64,000 nt of DNA, from NCBI RefSeq assembly GCF_036250735.1, contig NZ_CP109430.1:4898001-4962000 (forward strand), in the 5' to 3' direction. The DNA comes from Streptosporangium sp. NBC_01495 (lineage in GTDB: Bacteria; Actinomycetota; Actinomycetes; Streptosporangiales; Streptosporangiaceae). Shown piece after piece: positions 9,166 to 18,934 of the stretch (position 1 is its first letter; every line of letters begins with the position of its first letter). Below the pieces are notes generated by a model, which worked only from the letters and a program-made list of their open reading frames with translations, had not been told where the DNA came from and ran no database searches. The position numbers were made by a program, and so were the translations under genes.

Positions 9166-9196
9166 TTGACCTTGACACCGTGACAAGGTCTTCACT
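9166..9196 (+). promoter_or_regulatory. MerR-type promoter and operator
   Basis: TTGACC (-35, 9166-9171) and TTCACT (-10-like, 9191-9196) are separated by 19 bp, the over-long spacing typical of MerR-activated promoters. The spacer is filled by a 23-bp near-perfect palindrome (9168-9190) with arms GACCTTG and CAAGGTC around ACACCGTGA. It lies directly upstream of the operon that encodes a MerR protein (9893-10897), so autoregulation is the obvious inference. The -10 match is only fair. Confidence 0.7.
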
Positions 9197-9217
9197 GTTG
9201 CCGAGGAGGTGGTCCCG

Positions 9218-9886
9218 ATGACCATGCGGAAACAGGACACGGATACGACTCGAGCTCTCCAGGGGCTGGAGGACAGCCGCTCGTCGGTGCGGCTACGGGC
9301 GGCGATGGCGATCGGTACGGCCCCTGACCCGCGGTTCGTCGACAAGCTCGTCGAGCGATGCGCGATCGAACCCGAATTCTATGTGCGCGATATGCTGACC
9401 TGGGCACTCACCCGCCACCCGGCGTCCGTGACGGTTCCTGAGCTTCTCAAGGAACTCCGCTCGGAGCGTGCGCAGGCACGAAGCCAGGCGCTGCACACGC
9501 TGTCCAAGATCGGGGATCGGCAGGCCTGGCCGGCGATCACTTGGGCGCTTCTGTCCGACGCCGACGACGAGGTGGCGCGGAGCGCTTGGCGGACGGCGGT
9601 CGTGCTCGTGCCCGAAGGTGAGGAGTCCGGGTTGGCCACGGTGTTGTCGAGACAGTTCGGGCGCGGCGAACGTGAGACGCGGCTGAGCCTCAGCCGGGCG
9701 CTGGTCGCGCTCGGTGAGGTGATCGTGCCCACGCTGCGCGCCGCGATGAAGGATCCCGACCCGCGCGTGCGCGCGCACGCGATCGCCACGGAACGGCTGT
9801 TGCTCGACCCGGACGCCGGATTCGAGTTCGCGATCGAGGAGGCCAAGCGCGTCGTGGCCCTCGGAGGCACCGGCGAGGAGGAGTGA
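9218..9886 (+). CDS. HEAT-repeat protein, first gene of a MerR operon
   Basis: 222 residues from ATG at 9218; GAGGAGG eight bases upstream supports this start over the in-frame GTG at 9209. The whole protein is alpha-helical repeat sequence with HEAT-like units (VRLRAAMAIG, YVRDMLTWALTRHP, ARSQALHTLSKIGDRQAW, VRAHAIATERLLLDP). HEAT repeats usually form protein-binding solenoids. It is followed after 6 bp by a MerR regulator that itself carries HEAT repeats, so the two may interact or be sensor and effector of one circuit. No signal peptide or enzyme motif. The specific partner is unknown. Confidence 0.75.
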   Translation: MTMRKQDTDTTRALQGLEDSRSSVRLRAAMAIGTAPDPRFVDKLVERCAIEPEFYVRDMLTWALTRHPASVTVPELLKELRSERAQARSQALHTLSKIGDRQAWPAITWALLSDADDEVARSAWRTAVVLVPEGEESGLATVLSRQFGRGERETRLSLSRALVALGEVIVPTLRAAMKDPDPRVRAHAIATERLLLDPDAGFEFAIEEAKRVVALGGTGEEE

Positions 9887-9892
9887 CAGGCA

Positions 9893-10897
9893 GTGTTGAT
9901 CGGCGAGGTGGCACAACGGTCCGGGGTCAGCGCCCGTATGCTCAGGCATTACGACTCGCTTGGCCTGGTGCGGCCAACGGGTCGTAGCGACGCGGGCTAT
10001 CGCCAGTACTCCAGCGAGGACATTCGGCGGATCTTCCATATCGAGAGCCTGCGGTCCTTGGGGTTGTCGCTGCGTGACGTCGGGCGCGCCCTCGACGATC
10101 CCGACTTCACGCCCTCGGAGCTCGTCGACGACCTCATCCGCCAGACGCGGGAACGCATCGCGGCTGAGACGGAATTGCTCACGCGACTGCGCCGGATCGA
10201 CGCCTTGGAACCCGCGGGCTGGGAGGGCGTTCTCCAGGTCGTCGCGCTCCTGCAGGCGCTGGGGTCGAAGAGCGCCGGCAAGCGCCAGCGCGCGGCCTTG
10301 TCCTCGGTCGAAGAGGTTCCGGTGCCGGTGGAGGCACTCGTCGAGGCGGCGCTGAGCGAGACGGACCCGCACGTCGCCGGAGCCCTTCGCTGGGCTTTGG
10401 CGCAATCGGGCGATGACGGCTTGGCGTTGCTGGCGGAGGGCCTCGGCTCACCGGTCGCCGAGGTGCGCAAACGTGCCGTCCAGTCCATCACCGAGATTCC
10501 GGACGGTGAGGCGACCGCGCTGCTGCGGGACGCCCTCGCGAACCCCGACATCGTGGTCCGCAGGTACGCGGCCCTGGCACTCGGGGCACGTGGAGCGACC
10601 GACGCGATCCCGACGCTCATCGACATCGTCGTCGAGGGGACGAACGACGTCGACGCGGCCGACGCCCTGAGCGCGCTGGCGAGTCGTCCCGCGTCTGCGG
10701 ATCGGATCGCCACCGGGCTCGTCGATCGCCTCGCCCACGGCGGCGTCGAATCGTCCGCACGTCGACGGCTGACACAGGCGCTCGCGGACATCCCGGGAAC
10801 CACGGCGTCACGTGCCCTCGCGGATCTGTCACATGACGAAGACCGTGCCGTCGCGCTTACCGCGACATACATTCTCGGCATACGCGACGCACGATGA
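9893..10897 (+). CDS. MerR-family regulator fused to HEAT repeats
   Basis: 334 residues, GTG start with GAGGAGGAG nine bases upstream. Residues 1-70 are a MerR winged helix (LIGEVAQRSGVSARMLRHYD, then GYRQYSSEDIRRI) and about 70-110 the dimerisation helix. The usual short ligand domain is replaced by about 200 residues of HEAT repeats (VRKRAVQSITEIPDGEA, VRRYAALALGARGA, ALSALASRPA). This is much longer than typical MerR proteins (about 120-280 residues). It probably binds the palindrome at 9168-9190 and controls its own operon. The repeats suggest sensing through a protein partner, possibly the HEAT protein encoded just upstream; that is inference. Confidence 0.8.
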   Translation: MLIGEVAQRSGVSARMLRHYDSLGLVRPTGRSDAGYRQYSSEDIRRIFHIESLRSLGLSLRDVGRALDDPDFTPSELVDDLIRQTRERIAAETELLTRLRRIDALEPAGWEGVLQVVALLQALGSKSAGKRQRAALSSVEEVPVPVEALVEAALSETDPHVAGALRWALAQSGDDGLALLAEGLGSPVAEVRKRAVQSITEIPDGEATALLRDALANPDIVVRRYAALALGARGATDAIPTLIDIVVEGTNDVDAADALSALASRPASADRIATGLVDRLAHGGVESSARRRLTQALADIPGTTASRALADLSHDEDRAVALTATYILGIRDAR

Positions 10898-10980
10898 CGG
10901 ATCCCTGTGCGACGCGCTCCTCGCGGTACAGCGGCACCGAGCGGGCGCAGGACACGGTGGGCTCCTACGCGACGCCCCAC

Positions 10981-13608
10981 TCATCCGCCGGTACGTCGGT
11001 CACGTGTATTACCGCGCAGGATCTCGACGTACCCGTCGGTTCCGTGCACGCGGATCCGCTGCCCGTCCCGGATCAGCCCGGTGGCCCGCTCCACGCCCAC
11101 GACGGCCGGCAAGCCGTACTCCCGGGCGATCACCGCGCCATGGGTCATCAGGCCGCCCACCTCCGTCACCAGGCCCGCGATTCCCACGAAGAGGGGCGAC
11201 CAGCTGGGATCCGTGTGGACCGTGACCAGGATGTCGCCCGCCTCCAGATCGGCCTCCGCCATGTCGAGGATGACACGGGCCCTTCCCTCTACGGTCCCGG
11301 CGGAAACCGGCAAGCCGATCAGGGCGCCGGCCGGCACGTCGTCGCGCCGGTACGCCCCGGCGACGGCCTCGCCATCCGATGTGAGCACCCGGGGCGGTGT
11401 GAGCGCGTGATACGACCGGAACGCGTCCTTGCGCCGCTGGATGAGCCGGTCATCCACCTGCTTCGAACGCACGACGTCGTGGAGCTCCTGGAACGTGAGG
11501 TAGAAGATGTCCTCCTTCTCAAGAAGCACGTCGGCCCGCACGAGGCGCTCGGCCTCCTCCAGCAAGGCCTGCTTGTAGACGAAGTAGCGGCTGACGATGT
11601 TGTACTTCGGGTACTCCCGGTACCCGATGAAGGTCCGGACCCGGTCGATCATCCGCTTGGCCTCGTCGGCTTTCCGCTCCCCGTCCGGCAGGGCCCGCAG
11701 GCGTTCCAGCAGGTCCTGTCGCTTCTTCTCGGCCTCCTGCCGCCCCCGGTGGAAGCGCCGCTCGGCGGCACCCGGCTCGAAGAGCTTGATGTTGTCGAGG
11801 ATCAGGGGCACGAGCGTGGTGAGGCGTTCGCTCCAGCGCGGCCTCGTGATGTCGATCTCGCCGACGCAGCGCATGCCGTACCGGTCGAGGTAGGCCTCGA
11901 CGGCGTCGCGCGCTTCGGTCCCGCCCGCGAGTTTCGGCAGCTCGTCCAGGAAGTTCTCGCCCTCGATGCCCTGCAGGAACGCGACCACCTGCGGATGCGG
12001 ACGGATCACGTCCGCGACGTCGAGCAGCGCCAGTCCCATCTCTGACGTGACGTTGCCGGGGGCGGACAGCGTGAGCGTGTCGGCCGCGTTCTTCTCGCCC
12101 AGCCATTCCCTCAGCCGGTCGTTGAGCCACCACGTGGCCTCCATCCCCGCCATGATCGCCTGCATGCTCAGCGGATCACCGAGGACTCGCTTGTGCTCCT
12201 GGAAGGCCTCCAGCAGGAAGTCGAACAGCGCCGGTCCGGTCTTCGTCCGGATGTCGCGCCGCAGGGTGGCGATGGACGCCTGGCTGCGCTCGATCAGCTC
12301 GGTGACGATGGCCGGATCGGTCTCGACCGGGGCGGACGCGCCGCCGGCCGGCGGCCCGCCGGGACCCGCGTCCGGGAGCGCCGGGACGAAGTCGCCGCGG
12401 TCGAGGACAGTCTCCAGCGCGTCCCTGGTCAGCGGATCGGACCTCCCCACCATCTCCAGGAAGGCGGCGCGGCTCGCGGGCGAGGCCAGGCGCCGGGTGG
12501 CGTCGACGAACAGCCGCCCACCGGCCTCGTGCATCGGCGCCATGGCCGTCAGCCGCCACATGGAGAGCCCCAGCGGCTTCATGGGGTCGGTCATCATCTG
12601 CTGATGACCGACGGAGAGGTAGACGTGGTTCTCCCGGTCGCGGGCGGCGGGGATGGGGAACAGCGTGGTGATCGGCCGGCTCTGAACGATCTGGAAGCCA
12701 TCATCCACCAGGCACCATTCGATGTCCTGCGGGCGGCCGAAGTGCGCTTCGATCCGCCGGCCGAGCCGCACGAGCCGCACGACCTGCGCATCCGTCAGCG
12801 CCGGCAGCTCCTGCCGCTGCGGGTCGATCGGCAGTACCCGCGTCCCGCCGGCCGGCGAGGAGTGGACGGCACGCTTCTTGGCGGCGACCGCCTTGGTGAC
12901 GATCTCGCCGTCTCGCACCTTGTAGACGTCCGGGTTCACCAGGCCGGAGACCAGGGCCTCGCCGAGGCCGAAGCCGGCGTCCACGGTGGAGACCTTCCGG
13001 TTGCCCGTGACGGGGTCGGCCGTGAACACGATGCCGGCCGCATGCGGGAAGACCATCCGCTGCACGACCACGGCCATGTGGACCTTCCGGTGGTCGAAGC
13101 CGTTGCGCAGGCGGTAGGTCACGGCCCGTTCGGTGAACAGCGATGCCCAGCACCGGCCGACGTGCCGGAGGATCGCCGCCGGACCCACGACGTTCAGGTA
13201 GGTGTCCTGCTGGCCGGCGAAGGATGCCGTCGGCAGGTCCTCCGCCGTCGCGCTGGATCGCACGGCGTAGGCGGCGTGCTCGCCGAGCCGCGCGAGCGCG
13301 TGGGTGATCTCCGCCGCGAGATCGTCGGGGATGGCGATCCCTTCGATGGTTTGGCGGATCTCCGCGCTGAGCGTGCGGATCACCTCCCGGTCATCCGGGT
13401 TCAGGCGCGACAGCCGATCGAGCCGATCGTCGATCGACGGCGCTTCCGCCATGATCCGCCGGAAGGCGTCCGTCGTCACGCAGAAGCCGGCCGGCACCCG
13501 GATGCCTTCGATCCGCGACAACTCCCCCAGGTGCGCGCCCTTGCCGCCAACGATCGCGACCTGCGTCTCGTCGACCTCTTGAAGATCCAACACGTGTTGC
13601 CCGATCAT
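10981..13608 (-). CDS. rph: Rifampicin phosphotransferase (PEP-synthase-like)
   Basis: 875 residues. This family inactivates rifamycins by ATP-dependent phosphorylation, transferring the beta-phosphate to the drug. The N-terminal ATP-grasp domain is clear (GGKGAHLGEL, YAVRSSATAEDLP, ASFAGQQDTYLN, IVFTADPVTGN, EWCLVDDGFQIVQSRP). A central alpha-helical drug-binding domain follows. The C-terminal swivelling domain holds the phosphohistidine motif TEVGGLMTHGAV, with His at about 823. Length matches the family (about 865). The ATG at 13608 is preferred over an upstream one (13638) because GGAGGTG lies five bases before it. A 19-bp palindrome typical of rifamycin-inactivation genes lies upstream (13875-13893), suggesting drug-linked regulation. 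A housekeeping phosphoenolpyruvate synthase is less likely given that element and the domain order. Confidence 0.85.
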   Translation of the reverse strand: MIGQHVLDLQEVDETQVAIVGGKGAHLGELSRIEGIRVPAGFCVTTDAFRRIMAEAPSIDDRLDRLSRLNPDDREVIRTLSAEIRQTIEGIAIPDDLAAEITHALARLGEHAAYAVRSSATAEDLPTASFAGQQDTYLNVVGPAAILRHVGRCWASLFTERAVTYRLRNGFDHRKVHMAVVVQRMVFPHAAGIVFTADPVTGNRKVSTVDAGFGLGEALVSGLVNPDVYKVRDGEIVTKAVAAKKRAVHSSPAGGTRVLPIDPQRQELPALTDAQVVRLVRLGRRIEAHFGRPQDIEWCLVDDGFQIVQSRPITTLFPIPAARDRENHVYLSVGHQQMMTDPMKPLGLSMWRLTAMAPMHEAGGRLFVDATRRLASPASRAAFLEMVGRSDPLTRDALETVLDRGDFVPALPDAGPGGPPAGGASAPVETDPAIVTELIERSQASIATLRRDIRTKTGPALFDFLLEAFQEHKRVLGDPLSMQAIMAGMEATWWLNDRLREWLGEKNAADTLTLSAPGNVTSEMGLALLDVADVIRPHPQVVAFLQGIEGENFLDELPKLAGGTEARDAVEAYLDRYGMRCVGEIDITRPRWSERLTTLVPLILDNIKLFEPGAAERRFHRGRQEAEKKRQDLLERLRALPDGERKADEAKRMIDRVRTFIGYREYPKYNIVSRYFVYKQALLEEAERLVRADVLLEKEDIFYLTFQELHDVVRSKQVDDRLIQRRKDAFRSYHALTPPRVLTSDGEAVAGAYRRDDVPAGALIGLPVSAGTVEGRARVILDMAEADLEAGDILVTVHTDPSWSPLFVGIAGLVTEVGGLMTHGAVIAREYGLPAVVGVERATGLIRDGQRIRVHGTDGYVEILRGNTRDRRTGG

Positions 13609-13874
13609 CGCGACACCTCCGGGACGGCCATGCTCCATCGCATGGCACCGGCCGAGCGAATCACCGGCGCCTCACGCTCTGTCGAACCTCCTGTCGGGCA
13701 CATCCCCGCCTCTCGTCGCCTTCCCTCCGACGAGTCGGCCGGCCGCAACCGCGCTGCCGGTCCCACCGGTGGTTCGACGTCACCGCGTCCCCCGTACATC
13801 GACGACAACACCCGCACGTCGTGCCCTCATTTCAGTAGGTTGTGGCCTCGGCCGACGATTCTGCGGTACGACCT

Positions 13875-13893
13875 GGGGCTTGCCGCAAGCCCC
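13875..13893 (-). promoter_or_regulatory. Rifamycin-associated-element-like palindrome
   Basis: Perfect inverted repeat GGGGCTTGC-C-GCAAGCCCC (19 bp), 267 bp upstream of the rph start. The known rifamycin-associated element (RAE) in front of rifamycin-inactivation genes in actinomycetes is a 19-bp inverted repeat of this kind. The match is from memory of that motif and from context. Confidence 0.7.
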
Positions 13894-13917
13894 CCGGTGC
13901 GCTATAGGTTAAGAGTG

Positions 13918-13941
13918 GCAAGGAGAGAGGGATCTCCTTGC
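13918..13941. repeat. Inverted repeat upstream of rph
   Basis: Perfect 9-bp arms GCAAGGAGA / TCTCCTTGC around a 6-nt loop, 25 bp beyond the RAE-like palindrome. It could be a second operator or a transcription stop. The rest of 13609-14231 holds no gene that I can support; it contains the leader of rph and the promoter region of the divergent regulator. Confidence 0.5.
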
Positions 13942-14231
13942 CTTTGTCTTTTGCCGTCCGCCGGAACCGACAAGCCTCTCGGCCGTCGCGCCACACGAGC
14001 GCCGGGCCAAGCTCGCCAAATGGACGCTTGACGGTCGCCGTGGCTCAAATTTCCGGCACCCAGGCGAACGGCCCCACGCCACCCCGCCCAGGTCCTCGCC
14101 CGCTGCCCGGAATCTCGGCCGCCGGCGGGGCCGGCAGGAGCTTGCCGCTCAGCGCTCGGCCGCCCCACCGGCGAGAACGCCGCGGATGCCAACGGGCCTA
14201 GTCTGATACGGGTTTGGGGAAGGGGGCAGCC

Positions 14232-17200
14232 GTGCGGGTGGCGGTGCTTGGGCCGATTCATGTATGCGCCGACGACGGGATCCCGATCGATGTCGGCGGC
14301 GCCAGGCTCCGGGGGCTACTCGCGCGGCTGGCCCTTTCCGCCGGCCAGGTCGTGCAGGCGGAGTCGCTGGTCGATGCCCTGTGGGGGGAGCACCCGCCCG
14401 CGGGGGCCGCCAAGGCGCTGCACGCCCTGGTGTACCGGCTGCGCAAGGCTCTGGGCAGCGTGGCGGTCGAGTCCGTGGCCACCGGCTATCGGCTGCGGGT
14501 GCGGGCCGAGGACGTGGACGCCAACCGGTTCGCGGATCTCGCCGCCCGCGGCCGTCGGGAGCTGGCGGCCGGCCGCCCGGACCGGGCCGCCGCGCATCTC
14601 GGTGAGGCGCTCGCGCTGTGGCGGGGGCCGGCGCTGGCGGACGTGCTCGACGCCCCGTTCTCCGGTACGGCCGCCGCCCGGCTGGAGGAACTGCGCGTCG
14701 CGGCGGCGGAGGACCGGTTCGACGCCGGACTGCGGCTGGGCCACCACGCCGACATCCTCGCCGACCTGGAGGCGGCGTCCGCCGAGCACCCGCTGCGCGA
14801 ACGGCTGGCCGCCCTGCGCATGCGCGCCCTCCACGCCGCGGGCCGCCAGTCCGATGCCCTGAAGGTGTTCGAGCGGGTTCGCAACACCCTCGCCGACCAG
14901 CTCGGCATCGACCCCTCGCAAGAGCTGCGGACCGCCCATCTGGCGGTGCTGCGCGGTGAGCGAGAGGTGCCTCAGGTGCGGGCGGAGCCGGAGCCCGGCC
15001 GGCTCCCCGCCCCGCTGACCAGCTTCGTCGGCCGCGACGACGAGCTCACGTTGCTCGGCGGATTGCTGGAGACCTCCCGCCTGGTCACCGTTGTCGGCCC
15101 CGGCGGTGTCGGCAAGACCAGGCTCGCTCTCGAAGCCGCGTCCCGCCACCGCACCCACCGCCGTGGCCGCGTCTGGCTCGTTTCCCTGGCCGGGGCCGAC
15201 ATCGTGACCGAGGCCGTCCTGGGCGCGCTGAGCTCCCCGGGCGCGAGGCCGGTCGGCGGCGTGTCGGCGAAGCCGGTGGATCGGGTGGCCGAGCTGCTCG
15301 GCGGCGACGAGGCGGTACTGGTGCTGGACAACTGCGAGCATCTCGTGGCGGCGGCGGCCGAGTTCACCGGCCGTTTGCTGGAGCGCCGGCCGTCCCTGAC
15401 GATCCTGGCCACCAGCAGAGAACCGCTCAGCGTCATCGGCGAGGCGATCTGCCGGCTCGGTCCGCTCCCCCGACCGGCCGCCATACGGCTCTTCACCGAC
15501 CGGGCGACGGCCGTACGGCCCGGCGTCGTCCTTGACGATGAGCCCGTCCTCGACATCGTGCGGCGCCTCGACGGGCTCCCTCTCGCCCTGGAGCTGGCCG
15601 CCGCCCGGCTCCGCACGATGGACGCCGATCGGCTCGCGCGGCGGCTGGACGACCGGTTCCGCCTCCTGACCTCGGGCAATCGGTCCGCCCAGCCCCGCCA
15701 GCAGACCCTGCACGCCGTCATCGACTGGAGCTGGGACCTCCTCTCCGACAGGGAGAGGACCCTCGCCCGCCGTATCTCGGTGTTCCCCGCCGTTACCGGC
15801 GCCGCCGCCATCGAGGCGATCTGCTCCGGCCGGACGTTCCCGCCCGGGGAGATCGCCGACGTGCTCGACTCCCTGGTCGACAAGTCCATCGTGGAGCGGG
15901 CCGCGGACGGCTACCGGATGCTGGAGACCATCCGCGCCTACGCCGCCGGAAAGCTCGACGTCGCCGGCGAACGGGAGACGACGCGGGAGCGGTTGACGCG
16001 TCATTTCGCCGACCTCGCCGAGGAACACGAGCCGCTGCTGCGCTCCCACCGGCAGGAGGAGTCGCTGCGGCTGTTCGACACCGAATACGACAATCTCGTC
16101 TACGCACTGCGCACGGCCATCGACGATCACGACGCCATGACCGCGGCCCGGATCCTCGCCACGCTGCACTGGTACTGGATGACGGTGCGCTACGAGCCGC
16201 GGGCCGAGGCGTTCGTGGCCAGGGTGCTGGAGTTCGGCGAAGAGCTTCCCCCCGACGCCCGAGCCGCCTTCGACATCCTGCGCGCGACGAGGGACGACGG
16301 TCCGGCCGTCACGCCCGACCGGGTGGGGGCCCTGATCGAGGAGTGCGCGCGTACCGGCGCCCTGGAGCGCTACCCCACCCTGTTGATGGGGACGCTCTTC
16401 ATGGGGTACGGCGTCGGCCTGGACGGGCTGGCCGAACGCGAGATGGCCCGAGCGCGGAGCCGCTCCGACTCCTGGGCCATCGCCTGCACCTTCTTCGTGG
16501 AGGCGATCATCGGTAACCACCGCGGCGACTGGGAAGCCGCCGAGACAGCCCTGAAGAGGGCATTCCACTTGTTCGAGGAGACCGGCGACCGGTTGTCGAC
16601 GGCGCTGGTACTGACGCTGGTGGCGCAGACGCGCTCGGTTCGTGGCGACCACGACGGAGCGATCGCCGCCTACGAGCGCGGCGTCGCGCTGACCTCCCAT
16701 CACGGGATCACCCATCGGGTCGGGCTCGCCGTGGAGCGGATGCGGGCGGGAGATCTGGCCGGTGCCCGGCGGGACATCGAGATCGCCGAACGGGCGGCTT
16801 GGGAGAGGGGACGGCAACCGCAGCAGCTCGAGGTCATGGCCGCCCTGATGGAGCTGTACCGCCGCTCCGGCGAGGTGGAACGGGCCGATCGAGAACTCGA
16901 CCGGATGAAGAGAATCGCCTTTGAGAGCGCTCCTGCCTCCGTCGACGCGATCAACGGTTTCGTGTTGGCCGCCCGGATGGCGAACCTGCTGACGAGCGGA
17001 GACGCGAAACGGGCCCGCGAGCTCCTGCCCGACATCGCCCGTATCCCGGCTGCGCTGCGTGACCTGGCCGTCGCGGCCCAGCAGCTGGCCAGGTTGCTCC
17101 ATCTGGAGGGCGACCCGGGCGGCGCCGCCACCGCGCTCGGCATGAGCCAGGCGATCCGTGGCGCCTTCGACCACGGCGACCCTGAGCTTCGCGAGCTCGC

Positions 17201-17303
17201 CGCCTCCCTGGCCGAAAAACTCGGCCCGGCCGAATACGACACGGCATATCGAAGGGGCGCGCAGATGCCCAGACAGGATGTCATCGACCGGCTGACGGAA
17301 TGA
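14232..17303 (+). CDS. BTAD/AfsR-type transcriptional regulator with NTPase domain
   Basis: 1023 residues from GTG at 14232 (AAGGGGG just upstream). Residues 1-95 form an OmpR-like winged helix of the SARP type (VLGPIHV, LRGLLARLALSAGQVV, LHALVYRLRKAL). About 96-240 is a BTAD helical domain. Next is a STAND/NB-ARC-like NTPase with Walker A at about 289-296 (GPGGVGKT), Walker B-like VLVLDNCEH and the TSREPL sensor motif. The C-terminal third is TPR-like. This is the domain order of the large AfsR-like LAL/SARP regulators that control secondary metabolism or stress genes. No biosynthetic cluster is visible nearby, so the target is open; the two hydrolases downstream are possible targets. Confidence 0.85.
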   Translation: MRVAVLGPIHVCADDGIPIDVGGARLRGLLARLALSAGQVVQAESLVDALWGEHPPAGAAKALHALVYRLRKALGSVAVESVATGYRLRVRAEDVDANRFADLAARGRRELAAGRPDRAAAHLGEALALWRGPALADVLDAPFSGTAAARLEELRVAAAEDRFDAGLRLGHHADILADLEAASAEHPLRERLAALRMRALHAAGRQSDALKVFERVRNTLADQLGIDPSQELRTAHLAVLRGEREVPQVRAEPEPGRLPAPLTSFVGRDDELTLLGGLLETSRLVTVVGPGGVGKTRLALEAASRHRTHRRGRVWLVSLAGADIVTEAVLGALSSPGARPVGGVSAKPVDRVAELLGGDEAVLVLDNCEHLVAAAAEFTGRLLERRPSLTILATSREPLSVIGEAICRLGPLPRPAAIRLFTDRATAVRPGVVLDDEPVLDIVRRLDGLPLALELAAARLRTMDADRLARRLDDRFRLLTSGNRSAQPRQQTLHAVIDWSWDLLSDRERTLARRISVFPAVTGAAAIEAICSGRTFPPGEIADVLDSLVDKSIVERAADGYRMLETIRAYAAGKLDVAGERETTRERLTRHFADLAEEHEPLLRSHRQEESLRLFDTEYDNLVYALRTAIDDHDAMTAARILATLHWYWMTVRYEPRAEAFVARVLEFGEELPPDARAAFDILRATRDDGPAVTPDRVGALIEECARTGALERYPTLLMGTLFMGYGVGLDGLAEREMARARSRSDSWAIACTFFVEAIIGNHRGDWEAAETALKRAFHLFEETGDRLSTALVLTLVAQTRSVRGDHDGAIAAYERGVALTSHHGITHRVGLAVERMRAGDLAGARRDIEIAERAAWERGRQPQQLEVMAALMELYRRSGEVERADRELDRMKRIAFESAPASVDAINGFVLAARMANLLTSGDAKRARELLPDIARIPAALRDLAVAAQQLARLLHLEGDPGGAATALGMSQAIRGAFDHGDPELRELAASLAEKLGPAEYDTAYRRGAQMPRQDVIDRLTE

Positions 17304-17597
17304 CGCGACCGTGATGTCACGCGGCGGCCGCACCCACGCCGGCAACGGCCAAAGGACGTTCCCCTTCCGGGGTGGGATCCCCAGGGCGAGGTTCGGCGCA
17401 CCGCCCGGTCCGGGGAGTGATCACCGCTGGTAGGCGCGGTCTATCACCGCGCTGTCACCCGTTTGTCAGAACCGCGCCCCATCGTGGGAGGCGAAATCCC
17501 GGTCCTTTCCGAGCCTTCCCTCGTCGCGGGCGTACACGGCGACGGGCGAACCGCTCGGTCCGGGGACCGGGCGGTTCTCATCTATCAGGAGTGCACC

Positions 17598-18746
17598 ATG
17601 ACCAGTTCCGCGAGCGCCGGGTACGAGCGAGTGCAGGAGGTGATGGACCGGGTGGTGGCCGAGCAGAGCGCTCCCGGCGTCGTCGCCGAGATCCAGGACG
17701 AGAACGGCGTCTGGTTCGGCTCGGCCGGGGTGGCCGACCTCGAGACCGGCCGCCGCCGCGAACCCGGGGAGCAGTTCCACGCCGGCAGCAGCGGCAAGGC
17801 GTTCACCGCCGCCGCGATGCTGACTCTGGAGGCCGAAGGCAGGCTGAGCCTCGACGACACGGTGGACACCTGGCTGCCCGGCGTGGTCGGCGCCAACGGC
17901 AACGACGGCAGCAAGATCACCATCAGGCAGTTGCTCACCCACACCGGCGGCCTGGGGATCACCGGTCTGAGTGCCGAGTTCGTGCGCAGGTATCACACCC
18001 GGTCCGGGTTCGCCGAGCACCGCTACGACGTCTGGACCGTCGACGAGCTGTTGGAACTCCAGATGTCCATTCCGCCGATGTACCAACCGGGTGAGGACTT
18101 CGCCTACTCCAACGGCGGCTACCACATCGCCGGAGCGATCATCGAGAAGGTGACCGGCCGGAGCTATGAGGACGAGGTCGACCGGACGGTCATCCAGCCG
18201 CTCGGGCTGACCGGCACCTATGCGCGGACCTTCGCCGAACGGCGGTTCCGGGGGCCGCACGCCAAGGCGTATTCGAGAATGGTCATCAGGGACGGCGTCG
18301 ATCCGGACAGCCTCACGCCCGACAACTACGCGTCGCTTCTGCTGGGCCCCGACTCCGATCCGATCGACGTCACGGACAGGACCTTCTTCGTGTGGGCCGC
18401 CGGTGGCGTCGTCTCGACCACCGGCGACCTGCTCCGGCTCACGCGCGCGCTGATCACCGGCTCCCTGCTCCCGCCCGCGCAGCATCGCGAGATGTGGAGC
18501 ACCGTCCCCACCAGGGACTGGATCCCCAACGCCCGGTACGGCACCGGGGTGTCCCAATGGGCGCTGGCCGACGGCCGCATGCTCCACGTCGTGGCCGGAG
18601 TGGAGGGAGGCACCGTAAGTGTGACCCTCGGCACCCCCGACGGCGGGCTCATCGTCTCCACGCATCTCAACGGTGACTGGAACTGGTACCTGGCCTGCGA
18701 CCAGATCGTCGAGGCGGCGTTCGGCTCATCCCTCCTCATGACCTGA
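17598..18746 (+). CDS. Beta-lactamase-fold serine hydrolase (first of a tandem pair)
   Basis: 382 residues from ATG at 17598 (CAGGAG upstream). The class C beta-lactamase/DD-peptidase fold is shown by the SxxK motif at Ser64-Lys67 (GSSGKAF) and the YxN motif at Tyr170-Asn172 (FAYSNGGYH), with LLTHTGGL between them. There is no signal peptide, so it is probably cytoplasmic; members of this family include esterases and D-amino-acid peptidases as well as beta-lactamases. The substrate cannot be told from sequence. A second member follows 188 bp downstream in the same direction. Confidence 0.8.
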   Translation: MTSSASAGYERVQEVMDRVVAEQSAPGVVAEIQDENGVWFGSAGVADLETGRRREPGEQFHAGSSGKAFTAAAMLTLEAEGRLSLDDTVDTWLPGVVGANGNDGSKITIRQLLTHTGGLGITGLSAEFVRRYHTRSGFAEHRYDVWTVDELLELQMSIPPMYQPGEDFAYSNGGYHIAGAIIEKVTGRSYEDEVDRTVIQPLGLTGTYARTFAERRFRGPHAKAYSRMVIRDGVDPDSLTPDNYASLLLGPDSDPIDVTDRTFFVWAAGGVVSTTGDLLRLTRALITGSLLPPAQHREMWSTVPTRDWIPNARYGTGVSQWALADGRMLHVVAGVEGGTVSVTLGTPDGGLIVSTHLNGDWNWYLACDQIVEAAFGSSLLMT

Positions 18747-18934
18747 CGGCTCACCGGGCAGTCTGCCGTCCGCGTGTTCCCGCGCGGGGCGCCGCGGCCA
18801 TGCGGACCCCGCAGGTCGACGTGCCCGCGCGGCGCTTCGCCGAACGGTGACGCCTCGGCCCGCAGGCGGTCCCGCCGAACCCACGCTCAACCACGCCTTC
18901 GCTGCGAAGCGCATCAATCACCCAGAAAAGGACA

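Noticed and set aside
14316..17345. A 1009-residue open frame antisense to the BTAD regulator
   Set aside because: It is a shadow of a high-GC gene: no family motif, biased composition, and no ribosome site. The plus-strand protein has a complete domain order.
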